The notes: generated from the letters alone by a model not told the origin. Counted from the first letter of the stretch, positions 8,931-17,178 are shown. The stretch: 64,000 nt of DNA from Onishia taeanensis (GCF_013349955.1 NZ_JABVXC010000003.1:248001-312000); one strand, 5' to 3'. Program-made: numbers and translations.

Positions 8931-9269
8931 GGGGCGGGCTCATGTTTCACGGTGACTACTCCAAGATAGGGTTCATCAAACTGGCCTGTCGACACTCAAG
9001 CTAAAAGTACTATCAACGTAATTATCGCAGTCCCTCGCTCTGACACGAGCAAAACCGGTCGAACGGTCACCACAGCCATGCTGCTACCGGCAGCCAACCA
9101 CTTCCATGGAATTAATTTCCACAATTAGACTAAAGATTGGCCAAACCAATGTACCGAGCACTAGACAGTCGACGTCAGAATCCTCAGATTGAGTATATGC
9201 AGCAATAAGCCAGCGGGGCCCAGACCGGCAAGCTCTGTGGGCCAGTGCCTGGATGACCGGAGACTGACC
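8931..9269. promoter_or_regulatory. Divergent control region between the GGDEF gene and glcD
   Basis: A 339-bp gene-free, AT-richer stretch containing the operator at 9136-9150 and TTAGACTAA at 9125-9133. It must hold the promoters of both the GGDEF gene (minus) and the glc operon (plus). I could not fix a convincing -35/-10 pair. Confidence 0.6.
9136..9150. promoter_or_regulatory. PdhR/LldR-type operator upstream of glcD
   Basis: ATTGGCCAAACCAAT fits ATTGGT-N3-ACCAAT with one mismatch and mirrors the site upstream of lldP. It is 120 bp before glcD and 206 bp before the divergent GGDEF gene, so one regulator could control both. Confidence 0.68.
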
Positions 9270-10769
9270 ATGAACATCCTCTACGATGAACATCTCGACG
9301 GCGCGATTGCGCCCCACGACAAGGCCGACGTGCTCGCCGACCTGAGTCGGGCCATTCCGGACCTGACCCTGCTGCACCACGAGGAAGACCTTCGTCCCTT
9401 CGAGTGCGATGGCCTATCGGTGTACCAGGTGTTGCCAATGCTGGTGGCACTGCCCGAGACCCTCGACCAGGTCGAGACATTGCTGCGTCGCTGCCACGCC
9501 CTGGGCGTGCCGGTCGTCACCCGCGGTGCCGGCACCGGCCTTTCCGGCGGCGCTCTGCCCCTCGAGCAGGGCGTGCTGCTGGTGATGTCGCGCTTCAAGC
9601 GCATCCTCGAGGTCGACCCCGAGGCCCGCGTTGCGCGCGTGCAGCCCGGCGTACGCAACCTGGCGATCTCGGAAGCCGCCGCACCCCATGGTCTCTATTA
9701 CGCGCCCGATCCTTCCTCGCAGATCGCCTGCTCGATCGGTGGCAATGTCGCCGAGAACGCAGGCGGGGTGCACTGCCTGAAATACGGTCTGACGGTGCAT
9801 AACGTGCTCAAGATCGAGGTAATCACCATCGAAGGCGAGCGCATGACCCTGGGCGCCGAGGCCTTCGACGCGCCGGGCTTCGACCTGCTGGCCCTGTTCA
9901 CCGGTAGTGAAGGCATGCTCGGGGTGATCACCGAGATCACCGTCAAGCTGCTGCCCAAGCCCGAAACCGCCAAGGTGCTGATGGCAAGCTTCGACGACGT
10001 CGAGAAGGCCGGCCGCGCGGTGGGCGAGATCATCGCCGCGGGCATCATCCCTGGCGGCCTCGAGATGATGGACAAGCTGGCGATCCGCGCCGCCGAGGAC
10101 TTCGTCAAGGCCGGCTACCCGGTCGAGGCCGAAGCCATTCTGCTCTGCGAGCTCGACGGCGTGGAAGCCGACGTGGCCGACGACTGCGAGACGGTGCGAC
10201 GCGTGCTCGAAACCGCCGGCGCCACGGATATCCAGCAGGCCCGCGACGAGGCCGAGCGAGCGCGCTTCTGGGCCGGTCGCAAGAATGCCTTCCCCGCCGT
10301 GGGTCGCATGTCTCCCGACTACTATTGCATGGACGGCACCATCCCGCGCCGCGCCCTGCCAAGCGTGCTCAAGGGCATCGCCAGGCTATCCGAGGAATCG
10401 GGGCTGCGTGTCGCCAACGTCTTCCATGCCGGTGACGGCAATATGCACCCGCTGATCCTGTTCGATGCCAACCAGCCCGGCGAGCTTGAGCTTGCCGAAG
10501 AAGTCGGCGGCAAGATTCTCGAACTCTGCGTCGAGGCCGGTGGCAGCATCACCGGCGAACACGGCGTGGGGCGCGAGAAGATCAATCAGATGTGCGCCCA
10601 GTTTCAGCCCGATGAGATCACGGCCTTCCATGCGGTGAAGGCGGCCTTCGACGAGCACCGCCTTCTCAACCCGGGCAAGAACATCCCGACCCTACAGCGC
10701 TGTGCCGAGTTCGGTGCCATGCACGTGCACAACAACGAGTTGCCGCATCCAGAGCTGCCGCGGTTTTAA
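9270..10769 (+). CDS. glcD: Glycolate/D-lactate oxidase FAD subunit
   Basis: A 499-aa FAD-linked oxidase. The start at 9270 (ATG) has GGAG at 9259-9262; an upstream in-frame ATG at 9189 adds a non-conserved tail. The PCMH-type FAD-binding fold spans roughly residues 50-230 (TRGAGTGLSGGALP, then SIGGNVAENAGGVHC). The C-terminal half carries FHAGDGNMHP and GEHGVGREK, typical of GlcD/D-lactate dehydrogenases. With GlcE and GlcF it forms a membrane-associated complex oxidising glycolate or D-lactate and passing electrons to quinone. Pairing with lldP and a PdhR/LldR-like site favours lactate; the sequence does not decide between substrates. Confidence 0.92.
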   Translation: MNILYDEHLDGAIAPHDKADVLADLSRAIPDLTLLHHEEDLRPFECDGLSVYQVLPMLVALPETLDQVETLLRRCHALGVPVVTRGAGTGLSGGALPLEQGVLLVMSRFKRILEVDPEARVARVQPGVRNLAISEAAAPHGLYYAPDPSSQIACSIGGNVAENAGGVHCLKYGLTVHNVLKIEVITIEGERMTLGAEAFDAPGFDLLALFTGSEGMLGVITEITVKLLPKPETAKVLMASFDDVEKAGRAVGEIIAAGIIPGGLEMMDKLAIRAAEDFVKAGYPVEAEAILLCELDGVEADVADDCETVRRVLETAGATDIQQARDEAERARFWAGRKNAFPAVGRMSPDYYCMDGTIPRRALPSVLKGIARLSEESGLRVANVFHAGDGNMHPLILFDANQPGELELAEEVGGKILELCVEAGGSITGEHGVGREKINQMCAQFQPDEITAFHAVKAAFDEHRLLNPGKNIPTLQRCAEFGAMHVHNNELPHPELPRF

Positions 10770-10855
10770 TCGAATGCTTCCCCGGTTCTGACCAAGGCGG
10801 CCACGGCAGTCAGAGACAGCCGCCGTGGCGCAGGCGAGACGCACAAGGATTCATC

Positions 10856-11956
10856 ATGTCTGAGCAATACACATCACCCCGCGATCAGGACGCCAGCGCA
10901 GAGCTTGGCGAGCAGATCCGCCAGGCAGACGCCGCTGGCTCGCCGCTGAGAATCGTCGGTGGCGACACCCGGAGCTTTTATGGCCGGACGGTGGAAGGCA
11001 CGCCGCTGTCACTGGCCAACCACCGCGGTATCACCCATTACGATCCGGTCGAGCTGATTGTCTCGGTACGTGCTGGCACGCCACTTGAGGAACTTGAGGC
11101 GGCACTTGATGCAGAGGGCCAGATGCTCGGCTGCGAACCGCCTCGCTTCGGTGAAACCAGCACTGTCGGCGGTATGGTCGCCACCGGGCTATCCGGCCCG
11201 CGCCGCCCCTGGTCTGGCGCAGTGCGCGACTTCGTGCTCGGCACCCGCGTGATCGATCGCGCCGGCCGCGAACTGCGCTTCGGCGGCGAGGTGATGAAGA
11301 ACGTCGCCGGCTACGACCTCTCGCGCCTGATGGTCGGCGCCCAGGGCACCCTTGGTGTGGTCAGCGAGGTGTCGATGAAGGTGCTTCCCAAACCCGCCGC
11401 CAGCGCCAGCCTGCACCTGGACATGCCGTTGGAGAAGGCGTTGGATCGACTCACCGAATGGGGCCGCCAGCCGCTGCCGATCACCGCCGCCGCCTACCTG
11501 GAAGGCGCCCTGCACCTGCGTCTGGAAGGCGGTGCTAGCTCGGTGGCCGCGACCCGCGAGCGTCTTGGCGGCGACGAGCTCAAGGACGGCTTCTGGCAGG
11601 CGCTGCGGGATCTACGCTTGCCCTTCTTCGCAGGCGACGCCCGACCACTCTGGCGGCTTTCATTGCCCAACCATACCCCGCCGCTTTCACTTGCCGGCGA
11701 CACGCTTTTCGACTGGGCCGGTGCCCAACGGTGGCTGAAGAGCGACGCCGATGCCGAGGAAATTCGCGCCGCTGCCAGCAGCTACGGTGGTCATGCCACC
11801 TGCCTGGGCGCCAGCGACGCACGGGGCTGCCCCCAAGGTGTGGCAGAACCCTTCACGCCGCTGGCACCGGTCATCGCCAAATACCATCGTCGCCTCAAGG
11901 CCGAACTCGACCCGAACGGGATCTTCAACCCTGGCCGCCTCTACGGCGACTGCTGA
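10856..11956 (+). CDS. glcE: Glycolate/D-lactate oxidase subunit GlcE
   Basis: A 366-aa second FAD-binding subunit, ATG preceded by AAGGA. It has the short FAD_binding_4 fold: IVGGDTRSFYG near residue 35, STVGGMVATGLSGPRRPW near 100-117, and NVAGYDLSRLMVGAQGTLG near 150. It ends in LDPNGIFNPGRLY, the common C-terminus of the family. Length matches E. coli GlcE (about 350). It lies 86 bp after glcD in the same operon. Confidence 0.92.
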   Translation: MSEQYTSPRDQDASAELGEQIRQADAAGSPLRIVGGDTRSFYGRTVEGTPLSLANHRGITHYDPVELIVSVRAGTPLEELEAALDAEGQMLGCEPPRFGETSTVGGMVATGLSGPRRPWSGAVRDFVLGTRVIDRAGRELRFGGEVMKNVAGYDLSRLMVGAQGTLGVVSEVSMKVLPKPAASASLHLDMPLEKALDRLTEWGRQPLPITAAAYLEGALHLRLEGGASSVAATRERLGGDELKDGFWQALRDLRLPFFAGDARPLWRLSLPNHTPPLSLAGDTLFDWAGAQRWLKSDADAEEIRAAASSYGGHATCLGASDARGCPQGVAEPFTPLAPVIAKYHRRLKAELDPNGIFNPGRLYGDC

Positions 11957-12034
11957 GCTCGGTAACAGCTCGAACGGCTCCCGGAAAGCAGCACAACGGG
12001 AACGCCTGAAGAGACAGCCCGAAGAGAGAGCCCG

Positions 12035-13267
12035 ATGCAGACTCATTTCAGCCAAGACGATCTCCAGAAGCCGCATATCCGTGAGGCCGACCGGGTATTG
12101 CGCAGTTGCGTGCACTGCGGCTTCTGCAATGCCACCTGCCCGACCTATCAACTGCTCGGCGACGAGCGCGATGGGCCCCGCGGCCGTATCTACCTGATGA
12201 AGGAATTGCTGGAGAGCCGCGATGACGACCACCAGGTCACCGAGGAGACTCGGCTACACCTGGATCGCTGTCTGACCTGCCGCAACTGCGAGACGACCTG
12301 CCCCTCCGGCGTCGAATACCACAAGCTGCTCGACATCGGCCGCGCCGAAATCGAGCGTCGCGTACCCAGAAGCCTGCCGGAGCGGGGCCTGCGCTTCGGG
12401 CTGCGCAAAGCGCTGGTCGACCCCGCTCGCTTCAAGGCCCTGCTCGCGCTGGGCACCGCCTTCAAACCGCTGGTGCCGGGGCGGCTCAGCAGCAAGATGC
12501 CGCCAGCGCCGGTGGATGCCGGCAAGCGCCCCGAGGGCAGGCGCCATGCGCGCCAGATGCTGATTCTCGAAGGCTGCGTACAGCCCGGTCTCTCGCCCAA
12601 CACCAATGCCGCCACCGCCCGGGTGCTGGACAAGCTCGGCATCGGCCTGACCCCGGCACCCGAGGCCGGTTGCTGTGGCGCCATCGATTTCCACCTGAAT
12701 GCTCAGGACGCCGGCCGAGAGCGCATGCGTACCAACATCGACGCCTGGTGGCCGCACCTGGAGGCCGGCTGCGAAGCCATCGTGCAGACTGCCAGCGGCT
12801 GCGGGGCCATGGTCAAGGAATATGGCGAAGCACTGGCCGACGACCCCGCCTATGCCGAGAAAGCCGCCCGCGTCAGCGCGATGGCCAAGGACCTCGGCGA
12901 GCTGCTGGCCAACGAAGAACTGGACAAGCTGAGCATCCAGGATAAGAAGCGGCTAGCCTTCCACTGCCCTTGTACCCTGCAGCACGCCCAGAAACTTGCG
13001 GGGAGCGTCGAGGGCGTGCTCACCAGGCTGGGCTTCTCGCTTACCCCGGTGCAGGATGGCCATCTGTGCTGTGGCTCGGCGGGTACCTATTCGATCACCC
13101 AGCCAGAACTGGCCACCCAGCTGCGCGACAACAAGCTCGACGCCCTGGAGGCGGGTGATCCGGAGATGATTGTCACGGCGAACATTGGCTGCCAGACCCA
13201 CCTCGCCGGCGCCGGCCGCACCCCGGTACGTCACTGGATCGAAATCGTCGATGAGGCACTGACATGA
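12035..13267 (+). CDS. glcF: Glycolate/D-lactate oxidase iron-sulfur subunit
   Basis: A 410-aa protein with two [4Fe-4S] ferredoxin motifs, C25-x2-C28-x2-C31-x3-C35P and C79-x2-C82-x2-C85-x3-C89P. Two cysteine-rich CCG domains follow (GCCGAIDFH and LCCGSAGTYS). It passes electrons from the flavin subunits to the quinone pool. The stop overlaps ATGA with a short ORF that repeats its own C-terminus, and a 74-bp copy of its 3-prime end lies 119 bp downstream. Confidence 0.92.
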   Translation: MQTHFSQDDLQKPHIREADRVLRSCVHCGFCNATCPTYQLLGDERDGPRGRIYLMKELLESRDDDHQVTEETRLHLDRCLTCRNCETTCPSGVEYHKLLDIGRAEIERRVPRSLPERGLRFGLRKALVDPARFKALLALGTAFKPLVPGRLSSKMPPAPVDAGKRPEGRRHARQMLILEGCVQPGLSPNTNAATARVLDKLGIGLTPAPEAGCCGAIDFHLNAQDAGRERMRTNIDAWWPHLEAGCEAIVQTASGCGAMVKEYGEALADDPAYAEKAARVSAMAKDLGELLANEELDKLSIQDKKRLAFHCPCTLQHAQKLAGSVEGVLTRLGFSLTPVQDGHLCCGSAGTYSITQPELATQLRDNKLDALEAGDPEMIVTANIGCQTHLAGAGRTPVRHWIEIVDEALT

Positions 13268-13407
13268 TGCACTCGACAGCGGATCGTCACGGCACTCACG
13301 CATTCAGGTGCCAGACCCATCTGGCCGGGGCCGGCCGCACCCCGGTACGCCACTGGATCGAAATCGTCGATGAGGCATTAACACCAGCTGCGAGCAACGA
13401 GCCATAA
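13264..13407 (+). pseudogene. 47-codon ORF made from a duplicated glcF tail
   Basis: ATG overlaps the glcF stop (ATGA). The first 15 codons are unique; codons 16 onward repeat the GlcF C-terminus (CQTHLAGAGRTPVRHW...) in the correct frame, followed by a short new end. The DNA repeat is 13191-13264 versus 13310-13383, with only a few mismatches. This most likely records a partial tandem duplication of glcF. The intact frame and coupled start leave open that a small peptide is made. Confidence 0.65.
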
Positions 13408-13447
13408 CCCGTAGCCCGTAGCCCGTAGCCCGTAGCCCGTAGCCCAT
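13406..13447 (+). repeat. Tandem heptamer (AGCCCGT)n upstream of glcG
   Basis: Four perfect AGCCCGT units (13413-13440) flanked by degenerate units at 13406-13412 and 13441-13447. It ends 20 nt before the glcG start, just upstream of its Shine-Dalgarno. A near-identical array (AGCCCGA in mRNA sense) stands in the same place before the dksA-like gene at 60.9 kb. Confidence 0.9.
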
Positions 13448-13467
13448 ATGAAACAAGGAGATACCAT

Positions 13468-13869
13468 ATGCAGACCAAATCCGTACTGACCCTCGCCGAT
13501 GCCAACATCATCCTCGACGCCGCACAGCAAGAAGCGGAAGCCAACGGCTGGGCCGTGGCCATCGCGGTCGCCGATGACGGCGGCCATCTGCTGGCACTAC
13601 GCCGTCTCGATGGCGCCGCGCCGATGACCCCCTCGGTAGCCTCCGAGAAAGCCCGCACCTCTGCGCTGGGCGGCAAGGAAACTCAGGCCTTCGAGGACAT
13701 GATCAACAACGGCCGCACCGCCTTCCTGTCCGCTCCGCTGACCGCCACCCTGTCTGGCGGCGTTCCGGTGCTACACGACGGCCGCATCGCCGGCACCGTG
13801 GGCGTCTCCGGCGTCAAGCCGGACCAGGATGTGCAGGTCGCCAAGGCAGGCATCGCCGCCCTGGGCTAA
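13468..13869 (+). CDS. glcG: GlcG/HbpS-family (DUF336) protein
   Basis: A 133-aa protein, ATG preceded by AAGGAG at 13455-13460. It covers the whole heme-degrading/heme-binding-like fold: ALTLADANIILDAA-like N-terminus, VAIAVADDGGHLLALRR, MTPSVASEKARTSA and a Gly-rich end (GGVPVLHDGRIAGTVGVSG). GlcG accompanies glcDEF in many proteobacteria, but its role is unsettled. The heptamer array lies in its leader. A 13-codon upstream frame (ATG at 13448) overlaps its start in another frame. Confidence 0.85.
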   Translation: MQTKSVLTLADANIILDAAQQEAEANGWAVAIAVADDGGHLLALRRLDGAAPMTPSVASEKARTSALGGKETQAFEDMINNGRTAFLSAPLTATLSGGVPVLHDGRIAGTVGVSGVKPDQDVQVAKAGIAALG

Positions 13870-13902
13870 GCCCCCGACGCCGGACCTACCGTTTCTCCCC
13901 TT

Positions 13903-13937
13903 GCCCCCGCCGCCGACAGGCCAAGCGGGGGCTTTTT
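13903..13937 (+). terminator. Terminator of the glc operon
   Basis: Stem GCCCCCGC (13903-13910) with GCGGGGGC (13925-13932), followed by TTTTT. Confidence 0.9.
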
Positions 13938-13959
13938 ATGGTCAGCGCCCGTAAGCCTG

Positions 13960-14428
13960 TCCTCCTGTGCGGCGATGGCTCAGTGGCTGTTCAGGATCCA
14001 GTCCAGGAAGGCCATGACGCGGTGATCGGCGAATACGGCGGCGAAGGCGCCATCGCCCCACTGCTGATGACTCGTCGCAGAGGCTACAAGTTCGTTCACT
14101 CCACCTCGGACCCGGACCAGCTGTTCGACCGCGAGGCCAATCCGCAGGAGCTGACGAACCCGGTCACGGAGCCCGCTCACCAGGGCCTACGCAAGAATTC
14201 AGTGACGAGATCACAAGCCGCTGGGATCTCGAGCAGCTGCATCAGGACGTGCTCGACAGCCAGCGTCGTCGTAAGCTGGTCGCGAGGGCTAACATGAAGG
14301 ACAGAGTCACACCCTGGGATCACCAGCCGCACTTCGATGCCAGCGTGCAGTACATACGCAACACCATCGACCTGGACGATCTCGAGGCACGCTCCCGCTT
14401 CCCGAGAGTCGGCACCCGGCAAGCCTGA
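13960..14428 (+). pseudogene. Choline-sulfatase (betC) remnant, truncated and frameshifted
   Basis: Only about 150 codons of the C-terminus of a roughly 500-aa choline-O-sulfatase remain. The first part (about 13960-14190) reads VIGEYGGEGAIAPLLMTRR and then YKFVHSTSDPDQLFD, matching the BetC C-terminal region. The similarity then continues in a different frame from about 14195 (RWDLEQLHQDVLDSQRRRKL, then TPWDHQPHFDASVQYIRN and DLDDLEARSRFP) to a TGA at 14428. The catalytic N-terminal half is absent. The relic sits between the glc terminator and a BCCT transporter, as if a choline-sulfate gene pair had lost its enzyme. Identification is from remembered family features. Confidence 0.8.
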
Positions 14429-14603
14429 CCCCACAGCGACGCCGGGCTTCCGACGGCGCTGCTGGATCTGCCTCACTTCCCCATGAGGCCACGCCGACAT
14501 AGGCTTTGATACGCGGCCGGACCGCCCTCCGTTGATACGGCCCGGCCGACGTATGAGAGACTCTATCGGTTCTTTCGCTTCCCCCTGAAAGGAGCAGTCT
14601 TTC

Positions 14604-16241
14604 ATGAGCAACACACAAGAGCCGGCGCCACCACCGGTGGCGAGCGACATGCAGACGGACTATACCGTCGGCCAGGACAATATCGAGGGCAGCCTGGGGC
14701 CTTTCGGTTTTGACATCCATAACCGCGTCTTCGCTATCTCGGCGCTGTCCTCGGTCGTCTTCATCATCCTCACCTTGGTGTTCCCTGACCGAGCCGCCAG
14801 CATCTTCCAGTCCATCGTCAGCTTCTCCACCGGCACCCTCGACAGCTACTTCATGATCGTGGTGGATTTCTTCATCGTCTTCAGCATAGCGCTAGCCGTG
14901 CTGCCCTACGGCAAGGTGCGCCTAGGCGGTCCCGATGCCAAGCCGGAATACGGCTACCTGTCCTGGTTCGCGATGCTGTTCGCCGCCGGCATCGGTATCG
15001 GCCTGCTATTCTTCGGCGTGCTTGAGCCGGTCTACCACGCCAACGTCTCCTCACCGCTCAACGTACCCTCGCCCTTCGGCGCCGACGGCACCCTGAATCC
15101 AGCCGCTATCGCCGACGCCACGGGCTTGGGCCTAGCCGGCACCTACTTGCACTGGGGCATCCACGGCTGGGCGGTTTACGTGGTCATGGCGCTGGCGCTG
15201 TCGATCTTCACCTACAACAAGGGCCTGCCCTTCTCCATTCGCTCGGCCTTCTTCCCGATTCTGGGCGACCGCGTCTGGGGCTGGTGGGGCCACATTATCG
15301 ACATCTTGGCGGTGTTCTCCACCCTGTTCGGCCTGGCCACCTCGCTTGGCCTCGGCGCCCAGCAAGCCAATGCAGGATTGAATTTCGTCTTCGGACTGGA
15401 GGTCAACGACTTCACCCAGGTCGCTGTCATCCTGGCGGTCACCGGGGCGGCTCTGATCTCGGTATGGCGCGGTCTGGACGGCGGCGTGAAGCGGCTCTCC
15501 GAGCTCAACATGCTGATGGCCGTGGTGTTCTTCCTGTTCGTGCTGTTCGCCGGCCCGACCCTGGCGGCGCTCGCCGGTTTCTGGAACGGGCTAGAGACCT
15601 ATGTCACCGAGTTCCTCCCGCTATCGGCGCCCTTCGGCCGCGATGACGATGCCTTCCGCCAGTCCTGGACCATCTTCTACTGGGCCTGGTGGATCAGTTG
15701 GGCACCGTTCGTCGGCATGTTCATCGCCCGTGTCTCACGCGGCCGTACGGTGCGTGAATTCGTGATCTGCGTGCTGCTGATCCCGAGTCTATGCATCTTC
15801 CTGTGGATGGGCGTATTCGGCGCCACAGCCCTCGAACAGCTCTACTCCAACCCGGCCGGCAGCCTGGTCAAGGAGTACGTGATCGACAACTACAGCCCCG
15901 AGCTGTCGCTGTTCGGCATGCTCAACGAGCTGCCGCTGTCTGGCCTGACGTCGACCCTGGGCATCATCCTGGCGCTGATCTTCTTCATTACCTCGTCGGA
16001 CTCCGGCTCACTGGTAATCGATACCATCACCGCCGGCGGCAAGATCGACGCGCCGCGTCCCCAGCGCATGTTCTGGGCCACGGTGGAAGGTCTGATCGCC
16101 ATCGTGCTGCTACTCGGTGGCGGGCTCTCGGCACTGCAGGCCGGGGTGACCGCGACGGCGATTCCGTTCTCCATCGTGATGCTGCTGATGTGCTACAGCA
16201 TCGTCAAAGCCTTGAACGGCGAGCTACGACGCATCACCTAG
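14604..16241 (+). CDS. BCCT-family betaine/choline transporter
   Basis: A 545-aa protein with AAAGGAG upstream of the ATG and 12 predicted membrane helices. The hallmark Trp-rich segment FYWAWWISWAPFVGMFIARV lies in the TM8 region, and AAGIGIGLLFFGVLEP is the Gly-rich TM3 motif. BCCT carriers import glycine betaine, choline or carnitine with Na+ or H+. The long C-terminal osmosensing tail of choline carriers such as BetT is absent, so activity is probably not strongly osmosensed through the C-terminus. Its neighbour, the betC relic, suggests choline or choline-O-sulfate as past cargo. Confidence 0.9.
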   Translation: MSNTQEPAPPPVASDMQTDYTVGQDNIEGSLGPFGFDIHNRVFAISALSSVVFIILTLVFPDRAASIFQSIVSFSTGTLDSYFMIVVDFFIVFSIALAVLPYGKVRLGGPDAKPEYGYLSWFAMLFAAGIGIGLLFFGVLEPVYHANVSSPLNVPSPFGADGTLNPAAIADATGLGLAGTYLHWGIHGWAVYVVMALALSIFTYNKGLPFSIRSAFFPILGDRVWGWWGHIIDILAVFSTLFGLATSLGLGAQQANAGLNFVFGLEVNDFTQVAVILAVTGAALISVWRGLDGGVKRLSELNMLMAVVFFLFVLFAGPTLAALAGFWNGLETYVTEFLPLSAPFGRDDDAFRQSWTIFYWAWWISWAPFVGMFIARVSRGRTVREFVICVLLIPSLCIFLWMGVFGATALEQLYSNPAGSLVKEYVIDNYSPELSLFGMLNELPLSGLTSTLGIILALIFFITSSDSGSLVIDTITAGGKIDAPRPQRMFWATVEGLIAIVLLLGGGLSALQAGVTATAIPFSIVMLLMCYSIVKALNGELRRIT

Positions 16242-16269
16242 TAGCGAAGGGCTCACCTAGCCCGCTCCC

Positions 16270-16316
16270 TCCCCCTGGATATCCAACGTCCGTCAGACGA
16301 GAAGATACCAGGGGGA
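16270..16316. terminator. Imperfect hairpin after the BCCT gene
   Basis: TCCCCCTGGATATC (16270-16283) pairs with GATACCAGGGGGA (16304-16316), with one bulge. No T-tract follows, so it is only a possible terminator. Confidence 0.4.
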
Positions 16317-16433
16317 ACTTCTCCCCCTCATTACCCATCTTTCTGCACAGCCTTCTGCACCGATGACCGCCTGAGCCCTCCTGCTGGCATCGATCGAGCG
16401 TGCCAATAGCAGCCTGCTATCCTAGGATCATGG

Positions 16434-16607
16434 TCAGTCGCTCCCGCCGGAACCACCGGCCATGAGCATTAGCCCGGCTCCCAGCCCCGACATCAAGGCA
16501 CCCAAAAATGCCAGTCCCGACTGCTGCATAAAATACAGGCCCAAGCCGACTCCCAGCAGCACCGCGCCGCCTAACGTACAGCTTCCCTTACCTAGTATGT
16601 CTCTCAT
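16434..16607 (-). CDS. Small glycine-rich membrane protein
   Basis: A 57-aa protein starting at the second of two adjacent ATGs, which has AGGAGG at good spacing; an upstream start at 16628 would add 7 residues. Two hydrophobic segments, rich in Gly and Leu (GGAVLLGVGLGLYFM and GLAFLGALMSGLGAGLMLM), form a helical hairpin. The tail is GGSGGSD. I do not recognise the family. Two copies of AGACTGTGCGCTG (16651-16663 and 16669-16681, 18 bp apart) lie upstream of the start. Confidence 0.55.
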   Translation of the reverse strand: MRDILGKGSCTLGGAVLLGVGLGLYFMQQSGLAFLGALMSGLGAGLMLMAGGSGGSD

Positions 16608-16793
16608 CATCGCCTCCTCGCGCTTCATGCTCTGTTTATGCGCTTGTCAAAGACTGTGCGCTGTTCAGAGACTGTGCGCTGATCCAACCTTAACGGTGCA
16701 ACTCTCTCCCGCTCTATTAGTCTTAGCCCGCATAGCGACAAGCGCCATTACCCTTTGCAATTCTGGCTGTACAAGTCCGTCATGCACTAAATG

Positions 16794-16843
16794 GTTGCAT
16801 GCAACTTAATTATTGAATAAGTTGTGTATAGCATTCGTATAGC
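16794..16843. promoter_or_regulatory. Clustered dyads and direct repeats upstream of the acidic secreted protein
   Basis: A perfect palindrome GTTGCATGCAAC (16794-16805), an overlapping dyad CAACTTA/TAAGTTG (16802-16808 and 16818-16824), and two direct GTATAGC copies 11 bp apart (16826-16832, 16837-16843) are packed into 50 bp of AT-rich DNA, 45 bp before the gene. This looks like a regulated promoter; the regulator is unknown. Confidence 0.5.
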
Positions 16844-16887
16844 AAAATGAATGCAGGAAAGTGCCATTCACAGGACGAGAGGTGCAT

Positions 16888-17178
16888 ATGAAACGCATTG
16901 TGACCACAGCTTCAGCCTTGACACTGATGATGATGATGTCAGGAGCCGCTCTCGCTGAGCACCATGAAGACACCATGGCTGAACCGACCGGCGTCGACTC
17001 AGCAAATGAAGTCAGCGATATGAAATCTGACAGTGACGCAAAGCTGGATGAGGACCAAATCGTCGAAGAAGGCGGTAATGACAGCGCCAACGACATCGAG
17101 ACGAAAGACAGCGATGCGATGCTGGAAGACGGCGAAGTCGCGCCGGACAGCGGCGTAGACTCCGCTAACGAAGACTAA
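16888..17178 (+). CDS. Small acidic exported protein with DSAN repeats
   Basis: A 96-aa protein from the ATG at 16888 (GAGAGG nearby); an upstream in-frame start adds nothing conserved. Residues 1-23 are a signal peptide with a Met-rich core (LMMMMSGAALA) and probable cleavage before EHHEDT. The mature part is strongly acidic (Asp/Glu), has no Cys, and contains three DSAN[E/D] units (GVDSANE, NDSANDI, GVDSANED) alternating with SDAKLDED/SDAMLEDG blocks. It is probably an intrinsically disordered periplasmic or secreted protein that could bind Ca2+ or other cations. Function unknown. Confidence 0.7.
   Translation: MKRIVTTASALTLMMMMSGAALAEHHEDTMAEPTGVDSANEVSDMKSDSDAKLDEDQIVEEGGNDSANDIETKDSDAMLEDGEVAPDSGVDSANED

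Noticed and set aside
13296..13676. 126-aa minus-strand ORF
   Set aside because: It consists of the heptamer repeat (YGLRATG units) and antisense glcG; the period of 7 opens all frames.
13938..14297. Treating the 119-aa ORF as an intact gene
   Set aside because: It contains only part of BetC and leaves the family frame after about 14190; the rest continues in another frame.
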